Part shown: in pieces, positions 12,721 to 25,270 of the stretch | Position numbering within the stretch: the stretch's first letter is position 1 | Layout of the letters: every line of letters starts with the position of its first letter | From: Fremontodendron californicum | Lineage: Eukaryota; Streptophyta; Magnoliopsida; Malvales; Malvaceae | Length of the DNA: 64,000 nucleotides | Assembly: GCA_030761205.1 (NCBI GenBank) | Contig: JAULJL010000032.1 | Span: 10,235,134 to 10,299,133, forward strand | Direction: 5' to 3' | Notes under the pieces: model-generated | Told to the model about the DNA's origin: nothing | The model's database searches: none | What the model saw: only the letters and a program-made list of their open reading frames with translations | Made by a program: the position numbers and the translations under genes

Positions 12721-14090
12721 TGAACTCCTTTTGGATAAGTATCAGAACGATCAGCGAGTTGTATAATAACACCGGTCTCCTCTAATGGTCCTAGATTCAA
12801 TGAAGCATAAATTGAATATGGCATAACATTAATGGATGCACCTAGATCTAGCATAGCACATTCAAACCGAGTGTTACCTATCTTACAAGGAATGGTGAAC
12901 ATACCTGGATCCTTGCATTTTGGTGGGAGTTTTCTTTGAAGAACAACTGAAACGTTTTCTCCCACACTTACGTTTTCATTGCCCTTCAGCTTCCGTTTAG
13001 ATGTACACAATTTTTTCAAAAACTTTGCATATCGAGGCACTTGCTTTATTACATCTAGTAGAGGAATATTTACCTCTACATTACGAAAGGTTTCTAAAAT
13101 CTCCTTCTCTTACTCCTCATTTTTGGACTTTGCTATTCTGCTTGGAAAAGATGGAGGAGTTATATAATAAGGAAAAGAAGATTTAGAGCTTACCTTAACA
13201 AGTGTCTCATTGGGTTGAGATGATGCATTTGTGTTTTATTCCCTTTGAGCACTCTCCTTAGTAGGCACCAATGGTATTGCCTTTTGTGATATTTCGAACT
13301 GTTTCCCACTTCTTAGTGTTATGGCATTCGCATTTTCTCTAAGATTCATTGAGAAGGTAATTTCACTAAATCCCTTGCTTCCAATCGACTCAATGTTGTT
13401 GCCATTTGTCCCATCTGAGTTTCCAAATTGTGGATACTTGCCCTTGTTTCCTGGATACTTGCCCTTATTTCCTGTTGAAATTGCAAATTATTAGTAGCAA
13501 GGGATTTGACAAGATCTTCTAGAGATATACTTGAATTTTGAGGTAGTGGCACTTGTTGTCGGGTTTGTTATGGTTTTTGCATTCTTTGCTGAAAACTCGG
13601 TGATCAATTATCAGTGGGTGGACGAGAAGCTTGTGGTTGATTTCCTCCATAATTAAAGTTTGGATGATCCCTCCATCCTGGATTATATGTGTTTGAGTAT
13701 GGATCATACTTCTTTTGTTGTTGGCCCAAAAATCGACCCATAGCATTAACTTGCTCATTGGACATATCTTGAAGTGTTGGGAACATATCAGTTGGGTGCC
13801 CCATTATAGAACATATACCACAAGCTTTGATTTGCTGTAAATTACCTACAGCCAATTGTTGCACAAGAGAAGTAAGTTGAGAAATTTGTTGTTCAAAGGA
13901 AGATGTACTTACCTCATTTACTTTCTTGGGTGGTGGTTGTTCATGTCTCATGGTGATTTGTTGGGAGTTGGCTGCCATGTTAGAGATGAGAAGTCTAGCA
14001 GCTTTGGGAGTCTTATCAACTAAAGCTCCTCCACTTGCAGTATCTATCATGCTTCTCTCCATGGGTTTGAGACCTTCATAGAAGTATTAG
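12721..14090 (-). pseudogene. Athila-like element 2: 3' gag and protease
   Basis: The right-hand part of this block (14062-13604) encodes the gag segment MERSMIDTASGGALVDKTPK and a knuckle-like CGICSIMGHPTDMFP. A second gag stretch follows (13552-13346). At 13040-12717 comes the retroviral-type aspartic protease, with LQRKLPPKCKDPG and the DLGASINVMP active-site region. The protease is cut at YPKG, where the LTR of element 1 begins. Gag is cut at 14090 by the Ogre solo LTR and resumes at 19222. Frames are broken between the blocks. In family terms this makes capsid/nucleocapsid and the processing enzyme, but it cannot be functional here. Confidence 0.8.
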
Positions 14091-14859
14091 TGTCGATACG
14101 TGATCATCCTCGGGGGGAAGGATAACCCGCTTGAGTGAAGGGAAAAAAAACAGGTAGAGGAAAAGATGACTTAATTCCTCTTAAAATAAAAGGTCGAGGG
14201 TATGAAAACAACCTCAAAAAAAATGGAGTCGCCACCAATCTTTTTTCTTTTTTGGCTAGGTGTAATCCGCCACCTATTAAAACTGGTTTTTATAAAATAT
14301 TTTAAAATTAATTAAAACATTTTTAAAACCAATTTTGTAGACTGCGCTTTGATCCAGAGAAAAACAAGTGCGGGTTTGGGAGTCGGTTACGTACGGGGAA
14401 GGATTAGCACCCCACCAACTCCCGTATAAAATGGTACCTTATTAGTCGTGTGTTATCTTCAGTCTCGGTAAAAAGTTGGTTTTAAAATTGGTGTTTGTAA
14501 ATAAATCCCTTTAAACTTCATATTTTATTTGAAAATGATCTGGAATTTACTAGCATAAAATTTCCCATATTTTTCGACAAACTAGGCAAAATATGGAATT
14601 TTTCCTCGATTTTGAAATTCTCCTCATCATTTTATGGAAAAGATATTTCGTCATTAATGATAATTAATGATATCCTCTCTGGCAGACCCAGCAGAGAACT
14701 CATGAATTATTTTTAACTCGGGAATATTCTTGATGTATAAAAATATTATTTCTCTTTCATGTGTTTTGAAAATCATTGAAAATGACCTTAAGTATGCCAA
14801 AATGTTACTAAGATAAAAATGAAATAAACATGCTCATTTATCATGATAAGACAAACATT

Positions 14860-16380
14860 TTATTATGACCTAGTAAAAGAAATAATGACATGACAAATGA
14901 TTGACATAGTATACAAAATGACATGTGAATAAAATCGACATGGCATATAGATGACATGGCATAAGAATCAATGTCATGTGAATGAAATCGACATGGTATA
15001 GGAAATGACATGGCATAAGAATGAATGTTATGTGAATGAAATCGATATAGCATAGGAAATGACATGGCATAAAATGAATGTTATGTGAATGAAATCGACA
15101 TAGCATAAGAAATGACATGGCATATGGATGACATGGCATAAGAATGAATGTTATGTGAATGAAATCGACATAGCATAAGAAATGACATGGCATATGGATG
15201 GCATGGTATAAGAATGAATGTTATGTGAATGAAATCGACATAGTATATGAAATGTCATGGCATAGGTGACATGGCATAGGTGACATGGTGACATGGCATA
15301 AAATGATAACATGGCATGGCATGGATGACATGGTATAAAATGATGACATGGCATAGGTGACATGGCATAAAATGATGACATGGCATAAATGACATGGCAT
15401 AAAATGATGACATGGCATATAGATGAATGACATGGACAAGTGTCACAGCATGAAGATGAATTTATTTGAGAATGACTTGGAATTTATTAATACCAAAAAT
15501 CTTTTCATGTTACCCAGCAAACCCGGCAAACCATAGAAAGTTTTATTTATTTTGAAACTCTCTGAATCAACCTTGTTTCAAAAAAAAGGTATTCCTTGTT
15601 AATAATAATTAATGATATCCTCTCTGGTAGTCCCAACAAAAAAAATCATGAATTATTTAAACTCGAGAATATTGTCTTATTTATTAAAAATGTTATGAAT
15701 AGCATAGCATGATAATAAATGTCATGTGAATGGAACGACAATGCAAACCAAATCTAGATAAGCATAATGACATGGCAAAAGTGACATGCTATGGAATTGA
15801 ATGTTATGGCATAAAAATACAAAGACGTGTATGATATATCATGGTGGCCGAATGATCATGGTGATGGCGTGAATGATGTGACATACATGGAGATGGCATA
15901 TGATTGGCCAAATGCATGGTAACATAGTATAAAATGATGACATGACATGAAAAGAATCTAACCTTGAAATGACATGGTAAAGAACATGTTATATGGATGA
16001 CATGGCATAGAATGATGTCATGGCATAGAATGATGACATGGCATAAAATGATATGGCATTGATGACCTAGACTTTTAAATGACATGAAAAATGGAATGGC
16101 ATGACAATGACATAACCTTAAATAACATGGCATATGACATGTTATAATGGATGACATGGCATAGGTAACATGGCACACAAAAAACTGATGATAGGGCATA
16201 GATGACATGGAAAATGACATGGCATGAAAAAAAACATGACCACTAGCATGACATGGGAAAAGCCGAAAGTGACATACTCTCTAAATAACATGGAAAGTGA
16301 CCTAAGATGCATGACATACCTACATGACCCAAGATGCATGACATAACCAAACATGACGCAAGGCATGACCTAGACCTAAA
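14860..16380. repeat. GACATGGCATA-type array inside the solo LTR
   Basis: Dozens of imperfect copies of ATGACATGGCATA occur here, locally organised into ~70-bp units (GAATGAATGTTATGTGAATG followed by AAATCGACATAGCATAAG) between about 14935 and 15250. Open minus-strand frames rich in MPCH and HVIILCHV are by-products of the repeat and are not genes. Confidence 0.85.
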
Positions 16381-17235
16381 ATACATGGGAAGGCCGAATG
16401 TGATGCAAGCCATATCATGAACACAAAATGCTTAATAACATAGCTACATAACCTAAGATACATGGCTTAACCAAATATAATGTAAGGCATGGCATGAACA
16501 CAAAAAGCATGGGGTGGCCGAATGGTATAGGGAACTCAAAACCGCATGAAAATGATGCAAAAATTAATATAGCATGAAAATGGTACCAAGAACATGACCA
16601 AAGATGCATAGACATGCATGGAAGTAATAAATAAAACAAACAAGTAAACAAAGAACAAGAAAAGTGAGCTCCATGGTTGGTACAATGGGCATAGCCCTCC
16701 CCTAACCTTGATCACTTGATTTGTATCAAGATCATGAAGCCTTTCCAACTCTTTTATTTCATTTATTTAAAAAAAAACATAATATAAATATACCTTCCAC
16801 AATCATGTTTCCCACATCAAACATGAAAGGCAAGCACAAACAAAGCATTCAACCATGGTAAAAAAATTGTGAAACATTATTTTCTTTTCCTTTTTTTTTC
16901 TTTTTTGATGAAAAGGAAAAGATGAAAGCTTAAAAAACAATTCAAAACTTTTATTTTCACAAGAAGAGAGGTAGAAATTACATGGAAAACAAAGAAAAAC
17001 ACATGAGAATGAAGAAGAAATGATGTTAGAGCAAGGGAGGAATAGCTACCTTCTAAGCTTTCTTAGGTAACTCTCTTTTCCTTTCCTTCCAAATTTTTTT
17101 TTCTTGCCAAATTAGCTACTGTCTTCCCCCTCCCCAGTGACCAGCCAATTTAGTAAAAAAAATCCTCTCCTCCTGTCTTTCCTCTTGGCCGATTGGCCCC
17201 TCCACCATTGGATGAATATGCTCTTTTTTCTCCCT

Positions 17236-17760
17236 CAATCTAGGCCATTGGATTAGGATATTTTCATGACAATAAAAATGCCATCTTGCAATTTGATCTT
17301 GGCCCTTGAAGGATGTATTCATCTTTCTACAAGGCACCTAGTCCATTGGATGAAACAAGGACACTCCTTCATGCACCTTGGCCGAATGGATCTCCTCCCT
17401 TGGATAAATTGTGCTCATTTTTTCTCCAACAATCTAGACCATTGGATGAGGATATTTTAATGATAATAAAAATGTCATCTTGCAATTTGATCTTGGCCTT
17501 TGAAGGATATACTCATCTTTCTACAAGGCACCTAGGCCACTGGATGAAACAAAGACACTTCTTCATGCACCTTGGCCGAATGGATCTCCTCCCTTGGATG
17601 AATTGTGCTCATCTTTCTCCAACAATCTAGGCTATTGGATGAGGATATTATTATGACAATAAAAATGTCATCTTGAAATTTGATCTTGGCCATTGAAGTA
17701 TGTACTCATCCTTCTACAAAGCATCTAGGCCATTGGATGAGGGAGGACCACTTGCAAAAC
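17236..17760. repeat. ~195-bp tandem repeat, about 2.7 units, inside the solo LTR
   Basis: AATCTAGGCCATTGGAT-like starts recur at about 17236, 17432 and 17626. Each is followed by ATGACAATAAAAATG, CATCTTGCAATTTGATCTTG, 'CTACAAGGCACCTAG' and 'CTTGGCCGAATGGATCTCC'. A more diverged version is present at about 55400-55940 in the other Ogre LTR. Confidence 0.85.
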
Positions 17761-18119
17761 AATAAAAATGACATCTTGTAGCTTGATAGTGACCATTGGA
17801 TGAAATGAATTAAATCTCCACCCTTCTCCTATGCATGGCCGGCCAAGGGTCTGAAATATCCCAGAAATTCCTTCATATTTCATATTTTTTTAATTGCAAA
17901 TTGGCCCTTTTCGATTTCTTCGTAAAATTACCTTTTTTTCCCCTCGATCTTAATTTAATTGCAAATGGACCCCAATTTTGGATTTGTCTTTTCCAACTCA
18001 TCCATCCAATATAAAACTTGGTTCTGGAGGTTTTCACATTTTTTCGAGCTTTTTTGCTATATTTTCTGATTTTTTCTCTAAAATTTTGGTTTAGTGCATC
18101 CCAAATTTAGCCTTTTTCA

Positions 18120-18560
18120 AATGAGCTCCGATTCCGAATTTTTCTTCACCAATCTCTTTCAAAAATTATGAAACTCAAATCTAAAAATTTTCATAATTTT
18201 TGAGCTCGTTTACTATTTTTCTCGGAATTATCTTTTGAAATTTTGGGTTAGTGCACCCGAACTTTGCCATTTTTCAAATGAGCCTCGATTCCTGATTTTT
18301 CTTCACCAATCTCTTTCAAAAATTATGAAACTCAGATCTGGAAGTTTTCATAATTTTTCGAGCTCGTTTGCTATTTTTTGGGGAATTATCTTTTGGAATT
18401 TCGGGTTAGTGCACTCGAACTTTGTCATTTTTCAAATAAGCTCCGATTCTGGATTTTTCTTCACCAATCTCTTTCAAAAACTATGAAACTCAAATCTGGA
18501 AGTTTTCATAATTTTTCGAGCTTGTTTGCTATTTTTCCTGAAATTATCTTTTGGAATTTC
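18120..18560. repeat. ~157-bp tandem repeat, three units, inside the solo LTR
   Basis: The units carry CACCAATCTCTTTCAAAAA, TTATGAAACTCA, 'GTTTTCATAATTTTT' and GAGCTCGTTTGCTATTTTT. Equivalent arrays sit at about 4560-4980 and 56270-56720 in the other two LTRs, so the array is an old property of the family. Confidence 0.85.
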
Positions 18561-19020
18561 CGAGATTGCCCTTCAACCTCTGAAACCTCAGTTTTACTCA
18601 AAACGGGTCCAATTTTTGAATTTTCTTTTTCTACTTCCTTTGTCCTATATTGAATTTGAGTTGGTCCAAAAACGCCCAATTTTTATGATCAAATTCCCCT
18701 CCGATTTAGTTTTCCCCTTTTCAAACTCGGGAATTTTCTCGTTTTTCCGTTTTTGCTCTAACCGGCTCTTCCTTGGGATCCACTTCAAATTGGGACTTGG
18801 GCTGTTTTTGTTTATTTATCTTTTATCAACTGGGGGCTTCAATTTCACCGAACCGGGCCACCTTTGCAATTTTCCCTAAATTTGCCGGATTAGGTCTTTC
18901 TCTACACTGAATTTTCGCAACCCATCTTCCGAACTCTATATCTTTCGTTGTAGACCTCGGATTATCAAAATTCTTTTGCCATTGTTCAATTCAACTTCGA
19001 ATCTTGATTTTGATTGGGAG

Positions 19021-19070
19021 TTGACTTTTTTAGTGGTTGACTTTTTGAGGTTGACTTTTTGGGGTTGACT
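19021..19070 (-). promoter_or_regulatory. Cluster of TTGACT (W-box core) motifs near the U3 end of the Ogre LTR
   Basis: TTGACTTTTT occurs at 19021, 19037, 19051 and 19065. The same kind of cluster with five copies is at 57190-57257 in the other complete LTR. TTGAC(C/T) is the core bound by plant WRKY factors. That they act here is inference; simple tandem duplication of a 14-16 bp unit is an alternative. Confidence 0.4.
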
Positions 19071-19221
19071 TTTTTTTAGTTGAGTTTTTATGCTGACCTC
19101 CGAAACAAAGTCTTGGGGACCCGTCAATGGAACGGTGGAAGTCTCTTTGTATTCCGGGAATTTGAAAAGGATAATCTACTTGGTTTAGGGGGCCCGGACA
19201 AAATTAGGTGTCTACAATTAG

Positions 19222-19835
19222 ATAAAAAGTTGTTCACTTATCTGATGATGTGGGAAACTTGTAAAAAGTTTCTTGAACCTCTCCCAATACTAATACAAAG
19301 ACTCTCCATTGTATTGCTGGATCTCACAAATCTCTTTTCTAATGTTGGCAGCCTTAGATACTGGGAAATATATTTCTAAGAATGCTATTTTCATTGCATT
19401 CCATGTAGTGATGGTCCTAGATAGTAGATAGTATAGTCATTCCTTATCAAAATCTACTAGAGAGAATGGAAAAGCTCTCAACTTGATTTGCTCTTCGAAG
19501 ATCCCGGTTGGTTTCATGCTTGAGCAAACTACATGGAATTCTTTAAGGTGCTTATTTGGATCATTTCCTTTAAAACCATGAAACGCTGGGAGAAGATGAA
19601 TTAAACTAGATTTAAGCTCAAAAGCTATCTCAAGGTTAGGATATTCTATGCATAGTGGTTATTGATCCAAATCGGGAGCTGCTAGCTCCTTAAGAGCTCG
19701 GTTGTTCAATGCCATCTCTCCTTGCTCAACTTGAACTGTTTGAATCAACTCGTTTGATTTATGGTAGGTAGATGTGAACTCCAAGATCCTCTTAAGCCTT
19801 AATTGATTTATGTCTTCTCCGAGAGTTTGAAACAT
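19222..19835 (-). pseudogene. Athila-like element 2: 5' part of gag
   Basis: A minus-strand start at 19835 (MFQTLGEDINQ) opens a gag-like frame containing LPAFHGFKGNDPNKHLKEFH, 'SSMKPTGIFEEQIKLRAFPFSL' in shorter recognisable blocks, and FKKLFTSFPHHQISEQ. It runs up to the solo LTR, beyond which the same gag resumes at 14090. At least three nonsense codons are visible: after DLDQ, after VDFDKE, and directly at the insertion site. Gag was therefore dead, or became so, independently of the insertion. Confidence 0.8.
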
Positions 19836-19922
19836 TCACTAAAAAGGAAAACAAGAAAAATAAACTAATTAGAACTAAAGATAACAAATTAAACCAAGTA
19901 ACAAATAAATTAAAGAAAGCAA

Positions 19923-19940
19923 TCCCCAGCAACTGCGCCA
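19923..19940 (-). other. Primer-binding site of Athila-like element 2
   Basis: On the minus strand it reads TGGCGCAGTTGCTGGGGA, the aspartate-tRNA-type PBS with two changes, six bases from the LTR at 19947. Confidence 0.75.
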
Positions 19941-19946
19941 AAAATT

Positions 19947-21659
19947 TGATGCACTCAAAATAGTGTATCTTATTAAACCTTGCACTAAATATGATCAAGT
20001 GTTTAGTAAAATAGTAAGCAAGGGTCGAATCCACAGGGATTATTCTTAATCTATAAGTTGCTGATTTATAACTTTAGTTCTAAAAGAATAAAAGAGGGGT
20101 TTTTAAGTTGTTTTGAAATTAGAACAAACGAGAAAAGTAAGATTCAAAGAAATAAGACGAAATCAAATAAGAGAAGTATGGTTAAGGTGCCATTCGCCAC
20201 CACTAAACATTATGAGAATCAATATTAGACTTATCAATATCAATTATCTATCAAAACTATCAACCGTAGATAACAACAAGCTCTACTACCTCAATCTTTC
20301 CTTAGTTCGTCATTAAATAGAACAAGCTCTCTATTTAATCTCTAACTATCAAACAACCTAGAATAAGCTCTCTAAATTTAAATTGATAGCAGCTTTATGA
20401 TGAGAAAGATCGGTTGATCTAAGCAACAAATACATAAGCTTGGATTGTTTAACTTAGGTTATGTTCCATAGTGCAATTCCTAAAAACCCAACATAATCAT
20501 TAATCACAAATTGCTACTAATGGATAAGAGATCAAGACAATTACACGGATCAAGACTCCTAAACTAACAATAGATAATTATCAAGATCTATCTAGTATGC
20601 ATCCTAAATAAATCAAGACAAAGATCATGAACAATTTTTATAGAAGAACATAAGCAATTTTGATAGAAAATCAGTGATAGATAAATTATGAATATCAATT
20701 ACACAACATGTCTAGGGCTTTGAAATAACCCTTAACCAAAAGAAAAGTTTAGCCTAGCATAGGCATTGATAACATAAACATGAAATTAAAAATAAACTAA
20801 GAAGGAAACTAAGAGAATGGAGAAGAAGAAGAAGAATATTGACTATTCAGCCTTTTGTTCTCTCAAACTCTCTAAAACAAAACAAGAAAATCAAATTACT
20901 AAGTTACAAGGTGTGTTGCGGCTCTTCCCCCTCATTCTCTATTTATAGGCAGCATCCTTCTCTTGCATTTAATGTTGAAGTAGGCGGCTAAAGGTTATAA
21001 TTAGAGTGTGTGGCTAGGGTTTTGTGTAATAAGAAAATGTGTAATCAAGTAGGAAACACAAAGAAGGAAAGGTTGAAGCCTTGCAGCTAAAGGAAAGTTA
21101 GAGAAACTTGCAGCCAAAGGTTTAGCTTAGAAGGAAAGTTCAAGGCTACTAGCATGTCCTAATTTGACTAGGACTGTGTTTATGGAAGTCTTGCCGCTCC
21201 TCCTTATTTGACTAGGAGAATTGTGTTTTCAGCTAGGTTTTTAACAAGGAAAGAATAGGGCAGCCGCATAGATGTTTTTAAAGGTACTTAAGTTGGTTTC
21301 AACTAAGGTTCAAGTAGGTGAGGAATATAAGTTGCCGCTAGCCATTATTTAAGCATGGAAGTAGGTTTTCAACTATGGGCGTTAGGGAAATAAGGGTTTA
21401 GGCAGCCACTATGTTTTATTTATGGAAGGTTTGGACTTAGGTCAGCCACATTGTGTCTCCTTGATGGGCAGACAGCTTTCCATTGTGCTTGAAGCTTCAT
21501 TTCTTGTCCAAAATCATTCTTTTTAACTTCAAAGCATCCATTGGCTTCCAAAACACCTACAAAACATAAAACTAGTAAAATGTCAAGAAATTCAAGAATC
21601 AAAGCACAAAGTATAAGGAAAGTAGATACAAAAAAATGTATGAAATTAAGCACTTATCA
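19947..21659 (-). mobile_element. 5' LTR of Athila-like element 2, 1713 bp
   Basis: It starts TGATGCACTC and ends AAGCACTTATCA. The ~900 bp next to the PBS match the LTRs of elements 1 and 3, but right of about 20840 the sequence is unrelated to theirs, so the U3 part differs. The left end of this element (pol and 3' LTR) is not in the window. Confidence 0.75.
20940..20949 (-). promoter_or_regulatory. TATA box of LTR (element 2)
   Basis: The minus strand reads CCTATAAATA at the position, relative to the PBS, that matches the TATA boxes of LTRs 1 and 3. It stands in otherwise unrelated U3 sequence. Confidence 0.5.
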
Positions 21660-21849
21660 TTAGAAAATTAGCCTAAAAAGAGAGAATATGAGTAAAATGA
21701 ATTGATCAATCAAGAGTTTTTTGTAATATTTTATTTTCATCTACGATCTTAAAACTCATTTTTTATCACAACTTTAAGAAAATATTTCAAATCTATTCAT
21801 TTCATCAGCCACCTTTAAAAATTTAATAGAATATGTCATGTCAAAACTA

Positions 21850-22081
21850 GACCTGCTCATGGGCTAAGCTGGGCCGCGGTCCGAAATTTTTTCAACTTCC
21901 TTGCCCAAGGCTGGGTCCGAATTTACTGTTTATCCTATATAAAAAATTAAATTTTTTAATAATATTTATATATTTTTATAATTAAATTTAAATAAAATAA
22001 TATTATTTTAATATATAAATAATAATTCAGGCCGGTCCGAATCCTGAAAATGCCTGTCCAGACCCGGCCTATGAGCAGGTC
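21850..22081. mobile_element. TIR mini-element (MITE), copy 1
   Basis: It is 232 bp. The ends are GACCTGCTCATGGGC and GCCTATGAGCAGGTC, near-perfect inverted repeats, flanked by TA on both sides (21848-21849 and 22082-22083). GC-rich subterminal parts (GGGCCGCGGTCCGAA; CCAGACCCGGCC) enclose an AT-rich middle. The TA duplication suggests a Tc1/mariner-type origin. There is no coding capacity. Confidence 0.75.
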
Positions 22082-24476
22082 TAATCAAAACCATGCTCAA
22101 AAAGTTAAAATGATTCACCTTTTTTATCACGTAGACATTTACATGGACATACACATGACTTTAAGATGATAAATTTCGTCAAATTTTAATAACGTTCACA
22201 GAATGAATGAATGAATTTCAAATATTTTTAAAAAGCATGGATGCAAAAATTGAACTTTAAAGATCATGAATAAAAATGAAATATTACATAAAAGTTATGA
22301 ATGTATGGTACAATTTACTCTAGAAAATATTATGTAAATCATTCGTATCGTATCAATTATAGATCCAACAACTCGAGACTCGAAATATTTATAACTAACA
22401 ATTATAAGGTGAACATGCATGGGTACTCCACTACTTAACAATTGCTATGCAAGATTAATGATTTTCTTTTTTTTTTTTTTAAATTTGAGAAAGGGGATTC
22501 AAACTATGTACCATCCACAAAGCCAAATGATAGAGCGCTTTGTATTGAAATTCTAAATGCATATATATCATATCATGATTTATAAATTGAGTGTAGGACT
22601 AACATGGTAGAAATTAAAGTGCCATTTTGAGTAATCCAAAGAGGTACAAATCTTAATTAAACGTACGTTAACACCAGAAATGAAATAAGAGATTGTCAGT
22701 CCTCTTCCAGAAGACAAATACAGCCATTTTGTTCGTTTCTTTGGCCGGTTATTAGGTAACATTAAATTGCTTTGGGCCCTCGCAATTCCACACCATAAAT
22801 TACACATGCCTTATACTGTTCATATTGACAGGAATCCAGAAAAAAGATCTGAATACAGATAGGAAACTTGTGTTTGTGGTTGAAACTAAATTGTAGATGG
22901 CGTATTCACATTTTAAATGTGCCCCCAATCGCAAAGGACAGCAGGCCAGGCAATGCTAGCTAGAGTCACGGGATCAATTCTGGCTGTGGTTCTTCGAGTT
23001 CGCGCTCCTTTGGATATACATAGGGACAAAGAATAGGATTCTTGACCAACATTTGATTGGTTGGAGTGGTAAACGATTCTAGCCCACAAGATGAAAAGTC
23101 ATTAATGTTGGGAAAGCTTTACCATCACGCTTTCCGATCCGAATAGGGATTAGTCTTCCATCAATTGTAGAATGGGGATGGGGCATCCCATTTTATAGTA
23201 TAGAAGAAGTCGCGGTTTAGGAATAAGAGAAGAGGTTGCAAATACTGTTAGATGCTATCTCTTGAATCAATTAAATTAAACTTCGAATTTGAAATCTTTG
23301 AAATTTGATTGGTCAGAATTTTATTTGATTTTTAATTTATTTTAATTTATTAATTTAGAGATAAAAAATGATAACTCTGACCCATAAGAAATTTTTGATT
23401 GATAAGATTATGAGTCTTGAAATTTGATTGGGAATACATATGCATAAAAATTCAATTAATTTATTTATTAAAAGATAAAAATTTAATTGATCACTAATAT
23501 AATTAAAAGAAAATTTTCGAAAGATGCATATCACCTTATAACAGGTCAAAATATTTCTGTGCAAAATGTAGTAATAAATTTTTTCACTTGTTTAATTTTA
23601 TTATTAGAACTTAAATTTAAAAAGGGAAATGCTAAAAAAACTACAAAAAAGTTTGATCTTTGCAGTAAGGGAACCACGATTTTCAACTTTGGAGGTAAAA
23701 GTCATATACAATCTTTGTGGGTGAGAATATAATATTTTTTTTTACTTATCTAAATTTATATATAATTAAGTTCTATATATAGCAAAAAATTTAGGAACTT
23801 TAGGGGGCAACCGTCCCATGAAGATTATCATGTATATAATTTATAAACAAATGCGGAATTAAATAACGAACTTACAAGATTGTTCGATGATAAATCGGTC
23901 TTGATTCACTGATCGAAGAAAAAATCACGTAATCGAAAATTGTTTATTTTCCACAACATTAAATTTTTCGAGAATGCAGAAAATTTCGAATATTACTTTC
24001 TTGATTTCAGAAAAATTTTATTTTCTCACTTTATCTTCTTCTCGACCTAAACCGAATGAACCATCTATTCATTCTTTCACGGCTGAATTGAGAGAATTCT
24101 TCATTCTCTCTTAACCTTTTGTTAATGCCGAATATTTCCTGTTAAAAGGAAGAATTCTTCCCTTTTTTTTTTTTTTTTATTATTTATAAATAACTGCCTA
24201 CAGCAGTTTCTATTGTGGCAAAGACATATATGTCAAAACGGTGTGCGCTTATGGTACCGTTTCCAACACCCCATCAACCCCCTAGTTACATCCGTGGATC
24301 TTTGACTGTATTTTTTCAAGAGTGCCGTTAAAGGTCTTTTTAACACTTTATTTTACTTTGGTTGCACTATACAATTTTTTTTTTTTGATAAATAATTTTT
24401 TATTTAATACTGTAAAAGTGAGATTTATCAATTAAAAAAAAATTATTAAATAAATTCTTCCTACGACATCAGCTGT

Positions 24477-24550
24477 ATGTCCATCCAATAATATTATGAT
24501 ATGTTATTATATTATGTCCATCCAATAATATTATGATATGTTATTATATT
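24477..24550. repeat. Perfect tandem duplication of a 37-bp unit
   Basis: The 37-bp unit beginning ATGTCCATCCAATAATATTA occurs twice in direct succession (24477-24513 and 24514-24550) with no mismatch that I can see, so it is recent. Confidence 0.9.
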
Positions 24551-24868
24551 TTTTTTATGAATTTAACCAAATTTCTTGACATCAGATTTATCCAAGTCGA
24601 ATTGAAAAAAAAAACTCTCCTAATATTATTGCAAACGCCAAACCAAAAACAAAACGAACTTCTTCTATTATGCTAATGGCTTCCATTGCTATAACTATTT
24701 TATTTTCTGTTTTTATTTTGTTATCATAACGAAAGTAGATTAGTTTTTATTGGTATTAGGTAAGATTTGTAGTTGAAGGAACAAAGGCTTTAATGGAAAA
24801 AGTTGATGCATAAATGAAGTAGCATACTTAACTCCACAAATTTGTTTTTGGTACGATTAGTGGTACAT

Positions 24869-25270
24869 GTTGGATCCTTAATTTAACATTGGGCTTATAT
24901 TTGAATAATTATGTGTTGTAGACTGTCGAATAAGGTTAAGCCCATTTTAAGTGATCTACTGAAGTTTGGGTAATTTGGACTTTAATGTATCTAATAGGAT
25001 GTGGGCTTTTAATGTGAAGAGACTTAAGGATAATTTCTATTTTTATGATGGGCTAAAATAGAAATACTAAAAGATAACAGGAAAGTTATCTTTAAATAGT
25101 GGTTATGGTCCCCGGATCACACGGTCGTCATTCTATTCTTTCTGATATCCCATTATCAGAGAGAAAGCGAGAGAAAACAAAAGAATTCTCTAAGAGAACA
25201 TGTTGATCTGGAAGACATACTGCACGACTCTGGAGAGTAATCAATCGTTATAGATTCAGGTACGCTTCCG
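24869..25270. other. Possible solo LTR or other TE relic
   Basis: It starts TGTTGGATCC and contains GGTCCCCGGATCACACGG, a GAGAGAAAG-rich leader-like part and 'GATTCAGGTACGCTTCCGCA'. This resembles LTR or leader sequence of plant retrotransposons. I find no target duplication and no partner, so the boundaries are guesses. Confidence 0.25.

Larger units (their letters stand above)
14091..19216 (-). mobile_element. Solo LTR of an Ogre/Tat element, 5126 bp, with TSD
   Basis: The ends are TGTCGATACG and GGTGTCTACA, and the five bases ATTAG stand on both sides (14086-14090 and 19217-19221). No PBS or polypurine tract flanks it and the interrupted Athila-like gag continues across it, so it is a solo LTR left by recombination between the two LTRs. 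It is close in content and order to the 51854-57392 LTR. Orientation is inferred from that copy. It carries three different tandem arrays, listed separately. Confidence 0.9.

Noticed and set aside
14841..16651. Several overlapping minus-strand frames rich in Met, Pro, Cys and His (MPCHHF-type)
   Set aside because: They follow directly from the GACATGGCATA-type repeat of the Ogre LTR and occur in several frames at once; no protein family fits.
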